Position numbers and translations under genes: made by a program | Notes under the pieces: generated by a model | Database searches by the model: none | Told to the model about the DNA's origin: nothing | The model's input: the letters and a program-made list of their open reading frames with translations, nothing else | NCBI RefSeq assembly: GCF_002289575.1 | Contig: NZ_NTGA01000023.1 | Location: 20,656 to 84,655, forward strand | Reading direction: 5' to 3' | From: Dietzia natronolimnaea | GTDB taxonomy: Bacteria; Actinomycetota; Actinomycetes; Mycobacteriales; Mycobacteriaceae | DNA: 64,000 nt | In this document: positions 35,440 through 43,365 of the stretch, piece by piece | Layout: each line of letters opens with the position of its first letter | Position numbering within the stretch: position 1 is the first letter of the stretch

Positions 35440-36690
35440 TCAGCGCTCCTTGCTGGCCGTGGCGGGGGCGATGCGGGGCGCCGGGGGGAGTCCCAGCCCG
35501 GCGGCGGCGATGATGTCGCGTTGGACCTCGTTGGTGCCTCCGCCGAAGGTGAGGATCAGCGCGGACCGGTGCAGTCTCTCGATGCGGCCGTGGAGGGCCG
35601 TGGTGGGGGAGTGGGAGCGTTGGGCCCCGGCGGTGCCCAGCACCTCCATGAGGAGCCGGTATGCCTCGCACGCGGTCTCGGTGCCGTACACCTTCGTCGC
35701 CGACGCCGCGATGCGCGTGGGCGTCGCGGAGTCGGCCGAGACGATCTCCCAGTTGCGCAGGGCCAGGTACTCGGCCATCGCGTGGACCCGGGCCAGGTGG
35801 CTGCGCACCCATTCGTTGTCGATCACGTCGCCGCCACCGGGGAGCCCGACGTCGCTCGACCGGGTGGTGCGCGCCCACTCCAGGACCTGCCTCAGCGAGG
35901 CCTGGAGCGGACCGGCGGCGGTGAGGGCGACCCGCTCGTGGTTGAGCTGGTTGGTCATCAGAGGCCAGCCCCCGTGCTCGGGCCCGACCAGGTTGCTGGC
36001 GGGCACCACCACGTCCTGGTAGTACGTCGCGCTGGTGTCCGGGCCGGCCATCGTGTGCACCGGGGTCCACGAGAACCCCTCGGCGTCCGTGGGCACCATG
36101 ATCATCGAGATGCCCTTGTGCCGCTTGGCGTCCGGATCGGTGCGGGCGGCCAGCCAGATCCAGTCCGCGTACGCCACGAGGGAGGTCCACATCTTCTGGC
36201 CGTTGATGCGGTAGACATCGTGCCCCGCGTGTTGGCCGGTCCCGGGTTCGCGGACGGCCCGGGTCTTGAGGGAGGCCAGGTCGGTCCCCGATTCGGGCTC
36301 GGAATAGCCGATACCGAAGTGCAGCTCCCCGCGACTGATCCGGGGCAGGAAGTAGCTCTTCTGCTCCTCGGAGCCGAACGCCATGATCGTCGGCGCGACC
36401 GAGTTGATGGTGAGGAAGGGCACGGGCACTCCGGCGATCGCGGCCTCGTCGGTGAAGATCAACTGTTCCACCATCGGGCGGTTCCGCCCGCCGAACTCCT
36501 CGGGCCAGCCCAACGTGAGCCAGCCGTCGCGGCCCATCTCGGCGACGATCTCGCGGTAGGCGTTGCCGTGGCCGTATTCGCCGGTGGTGGAGGTGAAGGC
36601 CTCCCGGCGTTCGGGGGTCATCAGGGCGGAGAAGTACTCGCGCAAATCTCCGCGCAGCCGTTGTTGGTCCGGGGTGTAGGTGATGTCCAT
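35440..36690 (-). CDS. chsE4: ChsE4 (FadE26), acyl-CoA dehydrogenase subunit
   Basis: A 416-residue acyl-CoA dehydrogenase subunit with the full N-terminal domain, IGYSEPESGTDLASL for the FAD and substrate site, KMWTSLVAYADWIWLAARTD, and the C-terminal LTFGGGTNEVQRDI carrying the FAD-binding Thr/Asn. This is the subunit that supplies the more complete FAD site in the heteromer. It corresponds to Rv3504. It is first in the chsE4-chsE5-fadD17 operon; its ATG lies 22 nt from a KstR box, with only a weak AGGG before it, so the leader is very short. fdxD and hsd4A are divergent. Confidence 0.9.
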   Translation of the reverse strand: MDITYTPDQQRLRGDLREYFSALMTPERREAFTSTTGEYGHGNAYREIVAEMGRDGWLTLGWPEEFGGRNRPMVEQLIFTDEAAIAGVPVPFLTINSVAPTIMAFGSEEQKSYFLPRISRGELHFGIGYSEPESGTDLASLKTRAVREPGTGQHAGHDVYRINGQKMWTSLVAYADWIWLAARTDPDAKRHKGISMIMVPTDAEGFSWTPVHTMAGPDTSATYYQDVVVPASNLVGPEHGGWPLMTNQLNHERVALTAAGPLQASLRQVLEWARTTRSSDVGLPGGGDVIDNEWVRSHLARVHAMAEYLALRNWEIVSADSATPTRIAASATKVYGTETACEAYRLLMEVLGTAGAQRSHSPTTALHGRIERLHRSALILTFGGGTNEVQRDIIAAAGLGLPPAPRIAPATASKER

Positions 36691-36711
36691 ATGCCCTAAG
36701 CTCGTCTCGAG

Positions 36712-36725
36712 TGGAACACGTTCTA
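36712..36725. promoter_or_regulatory. KstR operator between chsE4 and fdxD
   Basis: TGGAACACGTTCTA matches TnnAACnnGTTnnA completely. It lies 21 nt from the chsE4 ATG and 73 nt before the fdxD ATG and can control both divergent operons. Confidence 0.92.
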
Positions 36726-36754
36726 GTGTCGTGACTCACATAGTATCGAATCAT

Positions 36755-36779
36755 GCCCGCGGCCACAGTGGCCGCGGGC
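36755..36779 (+). other. Leader hairpin upstream of fdxD
   Basis: An 11-bp perfect stem (GCCCGCGGCCA with its complement) and a 3-nt loop lie after the KstR box and just before the fdxD ribosome site (AAGGAGG). In the transcript it could slow ribosome or polymerase movement, or protect the 5' end. Confidence 0.55.
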
Positions 36780-36798
36780 CCGGCCAAGGAGGACGGGT

Positions 36799-36993
36799 AT
36801 GAGAATTGACGTGGATCCCGACCGCTGCGAGGGGCAGGCCGTGTGCGTCGGGCTCGCCCCGAAGGTCTTCGAGCTGGACGACGACGACGAGGTGGTGCGC
36901 GTGGTCGTCGACGAGGTCCCCGAGGAGTTGCAGAAGCGAGCACTCAAGGCCGTCGAGAAGTGTCCGATGGCAGCACTCAAGGTCGCGGAGTGA
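36799..36993 (+). CDS. fdxD: FdxD, small 3Fe-4S-type ferredoxin
   Basis: A 64-residue ferredoxin with cysteines at 10, 16 and 55 (CEGQAVC, then CP) in the pattern of the single-cluster ferredoxins that serve actinobacterial P450s; one cysteine position of a 4Fe-4S protein is not filled. An acidic patch DDDDE lies at 27-31. It corresponds to Rv3503c FdxD, so its likely job is to pass electrons to Cyp125 or another steroid P450. A strong AAGGAGG ribosome site precedes the ATG. Its stop overlaps the GTG of hsd4A (GTGA). Confidence 0.92.
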   Translation: MRIDVDPDRCEGQAVCVGLAPKVFELDDDDEVVRVVVDEVPEELQKRALKAVEKCPMAALKVAE

Positions 36994-37919
36994 CGCCGGG
37001 TCCGGGTCAGGAGGGCCTCGGGACGGACCTCTCCCTCGACGGACGCGTGGCAGTCGTCACCGGGTCCGGTTCCGGACTGGGAGCCGCGGAAGCCGTGGAG
37101 CTGGCGCGCTCGGGCGCGGCGGCCGTGGTGATCAACGACATCCGGTCGTCCGAGGCGACGGACGCCGTCATCGCCGACATCGAGGCGGCGGGAGCGAAGG
37201 CGGCGCTCGTGGTGGGCGACGTGTCCGAGCGGGAGACCGCGGACGCGATGGTGGCCGAGGCGCTGCGACTCGGGGGCCTGCACGTGGTGGTGAACAACGC
37301 CGGTATCACCCGGGACAAGATGTTGTTCAACATGGACGACGACGACTTCGACGCCGTGGTCAGGGTGCACCTGCGCGGGCACTTCCTCCTCACCCGCAAC
37401 GCGGCGGCGTACTGGCGCGGGGAGAGCAAGAAGTCCGACGCGCCGGTCTACGGACGACTCGTCAACACCTCCTCCGAGGCGGGGCTCTTCGGCCCTCCCG
37501 GTCAGGCCAACTACGGCGCCGCGAAAGCGGGGATCACCGCACTCACACTCTCGGCCTCCCGCGTGCTCTCCAGGATCGGCTGCACGGCCAACGCGATCGC
37601 CCCCCGGGGGCGCACCGGGATGACCGAGGGCGTCTTCGAGGACTGGGACGACTCGAAGGGGCCCGACCCGCTGTCGCCCGACCGGGTAGCGGACCTGGTG
37701 TCCTATCTGGCGTCCCCGGCGGCCGCCGAAGTCACCGGCCAGCTGTTCGTGGTATACGGCGGGATGGTCGCGCTGGTCGAGGCTCCGGTCGTGGAGAAGC
37801 GGTTCGACGCCGAGGGGGGCGTCTGGGGCCGCCGGGCGTTCGCCGACGCGGTGTCCGATCACTGGTCAGGGCGCCCGGAGGGCAAGTCCTTCTCGGCGGC
37901 GGAGATCATGACGCTCTGA
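36990..37919 (+). CDS. hsd4A: Hsd4A-like 3-hydroxyacyl-CoA / 17-beta-hydroxysteroid dehydrogenase
   Basis: A 309-residue SDR of the multifunctional-enzyme type, with TGSGSGLG at about 31-38, NNAGITRDKM, NTSSEAGLFG and YGAAKAG holding the catalytic Tyr and Lys. It corresponds to Rv3502c; the Mycolicibacterium homologue Hsd4A oxidises the 22-hydroxy-CoA intermediate of the side chain and also 17-hydroxysteroids. The start is GTG 36990, overlapping the fdxD stop by 4 nt. The longer open frame upstream lies inside fdxD and is rejected. Expression should follow the KstR box at 36712. A 16-bp hairpin follows. Confidence 0.88.
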   Translation: MTPGPGQEGLGTDLSLDGRVAVVTGSGSGLGAAEAVELARSGAAAVVINDIRSSEATDAVIADIEAAGAKAALVVGDVSERETADAMVAEALRLGGLHVVVNNAGITRDKMLFNMDDDDFDAVVRVHLRGHFLLTRNAAAYWRGESKKSDAPVYGRLVNTSSEAGLFGPPGQANYGAAKAGITALTLSASRVLSRIGCTANAIAPRGRTGMTEGVFEDWDDSKGPDPLSPDRVADLVSYLASPAAAEVTGQLFVVYGGMVALVEAPVVEKRFDAEGGVWGRRAFADAVSDHWSGRPEGKSFSAAEIMTL

Positions 37920-37930
37920 CCTGACCTGAT

Positions 37931-37972
37931 GAGGTCCCCGATGCGTTTGCTGAGAGACGCGTCGGGGACCTC
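37931..37972 (+). terminator. Hairpin terminator after hsd4A
   Basis: Bases 37931-37946 pair with 37957-37972 over 16 bp with one U-G pair and a 10-nt loop. It separates hsd4A from the mce4 promoter. Confidence 0.75.
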
Positions 37973-38052
37973 TGTCGTGCTGCGCCCGCGTGTTAGATTC
38001 CCGGCACGCCGGCAGGGGCACTCTCCGGGGGTGGTCGATCCCGCTTGCCAAT

Positions 38053-38066
38053 GAGAACGTGTTCTA
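38053..38066. promoter_or_regulatory. KstR operator of the mce4 operon
   Basis: GAGAACGTGTTCTA matches the KstR consensus at all but the first fixed position and is a perfect inverted repeat over AGAACGTGTTCT apart from the centre. It lies 86 nt before the yrbE4A ATG. Confidence 0.87.
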
Positions 38067-38152
38067 GCTACTGTGTAATCGGCGTCACACCGAACCGGTC
38101 ACTTGTTCAGATCGGCGGTTGGCGGGTGCCGCACGCGACAGGAGGGGGCGAC

Positions 38153-38917
38153 ATGCCGAGAGTTCTCGACGCGCCGCTCAGGGGAGTCGGCGACTTCGTC
38201 GCGATGAGTCTCGACACGTTCGTCTCGTTCCCGTCGATCCTGCGGCAGGGCCGGGAGTTCGTCGACCAGTCCTGGTTCATCGCCCGGGTCTCCATGGTCG
38301 CCACCATCCTCGTGGCGATCCCGTTCACGGTCCTGGTGAGCTTCACCCTCAACATCCTGCTCCGCGAGATCGGCGCGGCGGACCTCTCCGGTGCCGGCGC
38401 GGCCCTCGGGGCCGTGACCCAGGTCGGCCCGATGGTCACCGTCCTCATCGTCGCCGGGGCCGGAGCCACCGCGATCTGCGCGGATCTCGGTGCCCGGACC
38501 ATCCGGGAGGAGATCGATGCCATGGAGGTCCTCGGCATCGACCCCGTCAAGCGCCTGGTCGTCCCACGCGTGGCCGCGTCGACATTCGTGGCCCTCCTGC
38601 TCAACGGTCTCGTCTGCACGATCGGCATCCTCGGCGGTTTCCTGTTCTCCGTCCTCCTGCAGGGCGTGAATCCGGGTGCGTTCGTCGACGGGATCACCCT
38701 GCTCACGGGCCTGGGCGAGCTCGTCCTGGCGCAGATCAAGGCAGGCATGTTCGGGATGCTGGCCGGCCTCGTGGCCTGCTACAAGGGCCTCTACGTCCGT
38801 GGGGGCCCGAAAGAGGTCGGCAGCGCGGTCAACGAGACCGTCGTCTTCGCTTTCATGGCCCTGTTCGTCGTCAACACCGTCCTCACGGCGGTCGGCGTCA
38901 AGGTGTTGGGATCATAG
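38153..38917 (+). CDS. yrbE4A: YrbE4A, Mce4 permease subunit
   Basis: A 254-residue MlaE-family integral membrane protein with about five to six helices. LREIGAADLSGAGAALG and the signature ADLGARTIREEIDAMEVLGIDP are typical, and NETVVFAFMALFVVN forms the last helix. Length matches Rv3501c YrbE4A (254). With YrbE4B it should form the inner-membrane channel of the ATP-driven Mce4 steroid importer. The ATG at 38153 has a strong ribosome site (GGAGG), and the frame upstream is rejected. The stop is one base before the yrbE4B ATG. The protein itself is intact, but its partner is not. Confidence 0.95.
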   Translation: MPRVLDAPLRGVGDFVAMSLDTFVSFPSILRQGREFVDQSWFIARVSMVATILVAIPFTVLVSFTLNILLREIGAADLSGAGAALGAVTQVGPMVTVLIVAGAGATAICADLGARTIREEIDAMEVLGIDPVKRLVVPRVAASTFVALLLNGLVCTIGILGGFLFSVLLQGVNPGAFVDGITLLTGLGELVLAQIKAGMFGMLAGLVACYKGLYVRGGPKEVGSAVNETVVFAFMALFVVNTVLTAVGVKVLGS

Positions 38918-38918
38918 G

Positions 38919-39158
38919 ATGGCGGTGATCGAGACCACGCGCTTCCCTCGGCTATCGCGGGCCCGCACGTATTCCGTCGGTCGGGTCGACGACTTCGGTG
39001 CCGTCGCGCTCTTCTTCTGGCGCTCCCTGGTGGCCACCCCCCGTGCGTTGACCCAGTACCCCAAGGAGACCCTGCGTCTCATCGCCGAGATCGCCAGGTC
39101 AACACGCTGTTCCAGGACCTCACCGACCTGCTCACCGCGATCGAGCCGGAGAAGCTGA
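38919..39158 (+). pseudogene. yrbE4B: yrbE4B remnant, truncated by deletion
   Basis: The first 59 or so codons encode a normal YrbE4B N terminus (VDDFGAVALFFWRSL, then YPKETLRLIAEIA). From about base 39096 the frame runs into sequence that, in another frame, encodes Mce4A, and it ends at TGA 39158 after 79 codons. YrbE4B proteins are about 280 residues long, so the whole membrane domain is missing. This cannot be a functional permease subunit. The breakpoint lies in GAGATCGCCAGGTCAAC (39087-39103). Confidence 0.92.
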
Positions 39159-39910
39159 ACGCGACCCTCGGCGCGATCTCCGGAGCGGTCGACGGGCGCG
39201 GTGATCAGGTGGGACGCACCATCACCGACCTGAACGACTATCTGCAGGAGATCAATCCGCAGATCGAGACGTTGCAGAGGGATCTGGCCAAGGGGTCGAG
39301 GGTGGCCAATCTGTACGCCGACGTGACCCCTGACGTCATGCGCCTGCTGGACTCCGGTACGGACGTCGGTGCCAACGTCGTCAACAACCAGGCGCGCTTC
39401 GAGCAGCTGTTGCTCTCGGCGATCGGCACCGGCGAGACGGGCAAGCGGCTGTTGTCCGAGAACGGTAACGAGCTGGTCAAGACCCTGGCGGACATGCGGG
39501 CCTCGACCAGCCTGCTCGCCGAGTACCACCCGATGCTCACCTGCCTGATCGTCGGGCTCAACCAGGGCGTCGAGGGCGCGACGTCGGCGTTCGGCGGGGT
39601 GGACCAACCCGGTCTGGTGTTCAAGTCCGGTTTCCAGCAGGGGGCGCGGGCGTACGAGTACCCCAAGGACCTGCCCAAGGTGAACGCCAGCACCGGGCCC
39701 AACTGCTACGGCCTGCCGTTCCCGGACCCCTCGGTCCACGCCCCGTTCGTCGTCACCGACACCGGCTCGAATCCTGTGGAGGGAATGCCCGACGTGTTCA
39801 CGTCCCGCCCCGCCCCGCTGTTCGGTCCGCTCCCTCCCAGCGAGCCCGGCCGTCCCGCACCGCCGACGTTGCTGCAGGTCATGCTCGGTATGGACGGGGC
39901 GACCCCGTGA
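39098..39910 (+). pseudogene. mce4A: mce4A remnant lacking its N-terminal third
   Basis: From base 39098 the frame encodes a typical internal Mce4A sequence (VNTLFQDLTDLLTAIEPEKLNATLG) and continues to the normal C terminus of about 270 residues. The membrane anchor and the MCE domain that should precede it (roughly 140 residues) are gone. It is out of frame with the yrbE4B start. A GTG at 39209 could begin a 233-residue product, but with no good ribosome site and no export signal. It overlaps mce4B by 4 nt at the stop (GTGA), so downstream coupling may be reduced. Confidence 0.9.
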
Positions 39911-40962
39911 CCCCCGGGCGCTCGTCCGCACGCTCCGCCCGTGCCACGCTGATCAAGCTGTCGATCTTCACGACCGTCATGGCGCTCATCCTCGCGGGGC
40001 TCGTCATGGTCTTCAGCGAGTTCCGCACCGGCGATACGGAGAGATACAACGCGGTGTTCGCCGATGTGTCCGGACTGGAGTCCGGGGACAAGGTGCGCAT
40101 CGCCGGGGTGGAGGTGGGCCGTGTCCACCGGATCGGACTGGAGGACGGGAACATCGCGGCAGTGCAGTTCTCGGTGGCGGGCAACCAGATCGTGCACCAG
40201 AGCACCGAGGCGATGGTCCGCTACGAGAACCTGACCGGTGACCGGTATATGGAGCTCAAGCGGGGTGAGGGTGACCAGTCCGCGCTCGACCCGGGCGGCA
40301 CCCTGCCGATCTCCCAGACCTCCCCGGCGCTGGATCTCGACGCCCTGCTGGGCGGGTTCCGCCCGCTGTTCCGCGCCCTGGACCCGGGCCAGGTCAACCA
40401 GCTGTCGGAGTCGATCGTCAAGGTGTTCCAGGGAGAGGCCGGCACGGTCCAGGACCTGCTCGCCTCGACGGCGTCACTCACGCAGACCCTGGCCGACCGC
40501 GACCAGCTCATCGGCGACGTGATCGCCAATCTCAACGGCGTACTCACCACGGTGTCCGACAATCAGGAGAACGTGGACTCGATCGTCGACGACCTGCAGC
40601 AACTCGTCTCGGGGTTGGCCGCGAACTCGGAGCCGATCGGCGAGTCGGTGAGCCGCCTCAACGACGCGAGCGCCAACATGACGACCCTCCTGGCCGACGT
40701 GCGGCCCGCGCTCAAGGAGGACATCGCGCAGCTCGATCGCGTGGCCACTCTGATCAACGAGGACGAGCCGTTCGTCGAGAACGTCATGAACAGGCTGCCG
40801 TCCGACTTCGAGAAGATGAGTCGCCTGGGGGTCTACGGCAGTTTCTTCCAGTTCTATCTCTGCGGCGTGATAGTGCAGCTCACCAACCCCGCCACGGGCC
40901 GGAGCGTCTACCTCCCCCAGTACGAGCAGACGACGGGACGGTGTTCCTTCCCCGATGAGTGA
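39907..40962 (+). CDS. mce4B: Mce4B, steroid-uptake MCE protein
   Basis: A 351-residue MCE-family protein. An N-terminal membrane anchor spans about 12-37 (LIKLSIFTTVMALILAGLVM), the MCE/MlaD domain about 40-125 (ADVSGLESGDKVRIAGVEVG, then NLTGDRYMELKRG), and a long helical C-terminal region follows, ending with one cysteine pair (FYLCGV, GRCSF). MCE proteins form a hexameric tube that carries lipid across the periplasm; Mce4 proteins import cholesterol. GTG 39907 overlaps the mce4A stop. The chain looks intact. Confidence 0.92.
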   Translation: MTPGRSSARSARATLIKLSIFTTVMALILAGLVMVFSEFRTGDTERYNAVFADVSGLESGDKVRIAGVEVGRVHRIGLEDGNIAAVQFSVAGNQIVHQSTEAMVRYENLTGDRYMELKRGEGDQSALDPGGTLPISQTSPALDLDALLGGFRPLFRALDPGQVNQLSESIVKVFQGEAGTVQDLLASTASLTQTLADRDQLIGDVIANLNGVLTTVSDNQENVDSIVDDLQQLVSGLAANSEPIGESVSRLNDASANMTTLLADVRPALKEDIAQLDRVATLINEDEPFVENVMNRLPSDFEKMSRLGVYGSFFQFYLCGVIVQLTNPATGRSVYLPQYEQTTGRCSFPDE

Positions 40963-42103
40963 CTCCACGAACAACGCCCCTCCCAGGGCTCCACGGGGCC
41001 AGCTGCGTTTCCGGGACCGCGACCCCAGGGCCATCGGCGCCTGGGGTGCCCTGGGCGCCGTAGCGCTGATGGCGATCTCGCTGAACTACGACCGGATCCC
41101 CTATGTCAACGGGACGCGCAACGCCACGGCGTACGTCGCCGACGCCGCCGGGCTGAACACCGGCGATGCGGTCCAGGTGGCCGGGATGAACGTCGGTTCG
41201 GTCCGCAGCATCGAGCTCGACGGTGACAGGGTCCGGGTGCGCTTCGCCATCGACACGGACGTCGCGCTCGGTGCGGACACCTCCGTCCAGGTCAAGACGG
41301 ATTCCATCCTGGGGCGCCGCGCGCTGGGGGTGTTCTCGGACGGTCGGGGGGACCTGCCGGACAACACCATCCCTCTCGAGCGGACCTCCGTTCCGTACTC
41401 ACTCACCTCCGCGCTGGGAGACTTCAGCGACACCGTCGAGGCGATGGACACCGACAAGGTGGACGAGGCGTTGACGGTGATCGCCGAGACGATGGAGGGA
41501 TCCTCGCCCGAGATCAGGGGGGCGCTGGACGGGATCACCAGACTCTCCGCCTCCCTCAACCAACGCGACGAAGGCGTGCGTCAACTCCTCGAGAAGGCTG
41601 CCGGGACCACCGACGTGCTCGGGCAGCGCAGCGAGCAGATCAACCAGCTCATGGTGGACGGCAACGTGCTGTTCACCCAGCTCGACCTGCGTCGAAGGGC
41701 GTTGAGTGAGCTGATCGTCAACATCGACGAGCTCGCCCGGCAGCTGTCCGGACTCGTGCAGGACAACGAGGCGCAGCTCGGGCCCGCCCTGGACAAGTTG
41801 GAACAGGTGTCGGACCTGCTGATCCGCAACAGGGAGGACATCGACCTGGGTCTGCGCCGGATCGTCCCCTACTCCACCGCGTTGAGCGAGGCCGTGGCCT
41901 CCGGGCCGTGGTTCAACGCCTACGTCTCCAACCTCTCCCTGGGCCAGTACCAGCAGACGATCCTCCGTGATGTCATGCCGCTCATCGACGACCGGGTCCG
42001 GCCCGAACCGGGTCTCGTCCGCGAGCCGACCATGCCGGGTGTCCCGGGCCTGACACTGATGGACGAATTCCCCGGCTGGGGCGAGAAGAGGCTGCCGCGA
42101 TGA
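40955..42103 (+). CDS. mce4C: Mce4C, steroid-uptake MCE protein
   Basis: A 382-residue MCE protein with an anchor at about 26-44 (IGAWGALGAVALMAISL), an MCE domain at about 50-130 (ADAAGLNTGDAVQVAGMNVG, then TDSILGRRALGV), and a long coiled helical part (LNQRDEGVRQLLEKAAG, and ELIVNIDELARQLSG). The C-terminal tail is Pro-rich. The ATG overlaps mce4B by 8 nt, and the stop overlaps mce4D as ATGA. Third subunit of the intended Mce4 hexamer. Confidence 0.92.
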   Translation: MSDSTNNAPPRAPRGQLRFRDRDPRAIGAWGALGAVALMAISLNYDRIPYVNGTRNATAYVADAAGLNTGDAVQVAGMNVGSVRSIELDGDRVRVRFAIDTDVALGADTSVQVKTDSILGRRALGVFSDGRGDLPDNTIPLERTSVPYSLTSALGDFSDTVEAMDTDKVDEALTVIAETMEGSSPEIRGALDGITRLSASLNQRDEGVRQLLEKAAGTTDVLGQRSEQINQLMVDGNVLFTQLDLRRRALSELIVNIDELARQLSGLVQDNEAQLGPALDKLEQVSDLLIRNREDIDLGLRRIVPYSTALSEAVASGPWFNAYVSNLSLGQYQQTILRDVMPLIDDRVRPEPGLVREPTMPGVPGLTLMDEFPGWGEKRLPR

Positions 42104-43365
42104 CCCGACTTCTCTCGACCACGCTGGCCAGGATCGTGGCCCTCGTCGTCGTCGTCCTGCTCGTGGTTGCCGCGGTGTGGTTCTTCACCTCGCGGTCCAA
42201 GGTCATCAGCGCCTACTTCGAATCGACCCGGGGCGTCTACGTCGACGACACGGTCCGGGTTCTCGGCGTGCGCGTCGGGACCATCACGGACATCACCACC
42301 GAAGGCGGGTTGTCCAAGGTCACGATGAAGGTCGACGAGGACGTGTCCGTCCCGGCCGACGCCAACGCCCTGCTGGTGGCGCAGTCTCTCGTCGCGGAGC
42401 GGTTCATCCAGCTCACCCCGGCCTTCACGGGGGGCGAGGAGATGCCGGACGGGGGCTCGATTCCCGTCGACCGCACGGCCATCCCGGTCGAATGGGACGG
42501 GGTCAAGGACCAGCTCATGAAGCTGTCCTCGGCGCTCTCTCCCACCGGTGACGAGGAGACGGGGCCGCTGGGTGACTTCGTCGATTCCGCGGAAGCGATG
42601 CTCGACGGCAACGGCACCGAGGTCCGCGACGCGCTCAGCGAGGTCTCCCAGACCATGGCGCTGCTCTCGGACGGGCGGGAGAACCTCTTCACGACGCTGA
42701 AGAACCTCCAGCTGTTCGTGTCCGCGCTGTCCCAGAGCGAGGAGCAGATCGTGTCGTTCGGAGGAAGGCTTGCGAGCGTGTCCCAGGTGCTGGGAGACCA
42801 GACGGACGACATCGACTCCGCCTTGCGGGACCTCGATCTCGCCGTCACGGACATCAATCGATTCCTGGAGAACAACGGAGAACGCGTGAGCACCGCTGTC
42901 GACAAGCTGGGTCAGGCGACCGAGGTGGTCCGGGAGAGGCGGGCGGACCTGGAGGGGGTCCTGCACGTGGGTCCCACCGGGATGTCGAACTTCTACAACA
43001 TCTACCGGCCCTACCAGGGCGTCCTGACCGGAGTGCTGTCCACCAACCAGATGGCCAACCCGACCAACTTCATCTGCGGTGCCATCGCCGGGCTCGCCAA
43101 CAACACCGCCGAGTCCGACGCGCAGTTGTGCGCGGAATACATGGGGCCGCTGTTCAACTCGCTCACCTCCAACTACCCGTACGGGGTCGTCAGCCCGCCC
43201 ATCACACCGACCGCCGAACCCCAGCAGATCTGGGACTCCCAGAAGCCGGGGACCAGCACCCCCCCGGGTGTCCAGCCGGTGTCCGCCCGACCCGATCCGT
43301 TGGTCAACGTGGTCAACAGGGGAGACAACCTGACCGACACCCTCCTCGTGACGGGAGGGGCGTAG
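42100..43365 (+). CDS. mce4D: Mce4D, steroid-uptake MCE protein
   Basis: A 421-residue MCE protein. The membrane anchor is at about 8-29 (RIVALVVVVLLVVAAVWFF), the MCE domain at about 35-115 with YVDDTVRVLGVRVG and AQSLVAERFIQL, then a helical region (LFTTLKNLQLFVSALSQ, and GERVSTAVDKLG). The C-terminal part contains two cysteines (FICGAIAG and DAQLCAEY) and a Pro/Thr-rich tail of about 60 residues. Start and neighbours overlap as usual for the operon. Confidence 0.92.
   Translation: MTRLLSTTLARIVALVVVVLLVVAAVWFFTSRSKVISAYFESTRGVYVDDTVRVLGVRVGTITDITTEGGLSKVTMKVDEDVSVPADANALLVAQSLVAERFIQLTPAFTGGEEMPDGGSIPVDRTAIPVEWDGVKDQLMKLSSALSPTGDEETGPLGDFVDSAEAMLDGNGTEVRDALSEVSQTMALLSDGRENLFTTLKNLQLFVSALSQSEEQIVSFGGRLASVSQVLGDQTDDIDSALRDLDLAVTDINRFLENNGERVSTAVDKLGQATEVVRERRADLEGVLHVGPTGMSNFYNIYRPYQGVLTGVLSTNQMANPTNFICGAIAGLANNTAESDAQLCAEYMGPLFNSLTSNYPYGVVSPPITPTAEPQQIWDSQKPGTSTPPGVQPVSARPDPLVNVVNRGDNLTDTLLVTGGA

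Noticed and set aside
39085..39105. Programmed frameshift joining YrbE4B to Mce4A
   Set aside because: Large parts of both proteins are missing, so reading through a frameshift would not restore either; no slippery sequence is seen.
39209..39910. Functional short Mce4A from GTG 39209
   Set aside because: No ribosome site, no membrane anchor or signal, and no MCE domain; it is a remnant.
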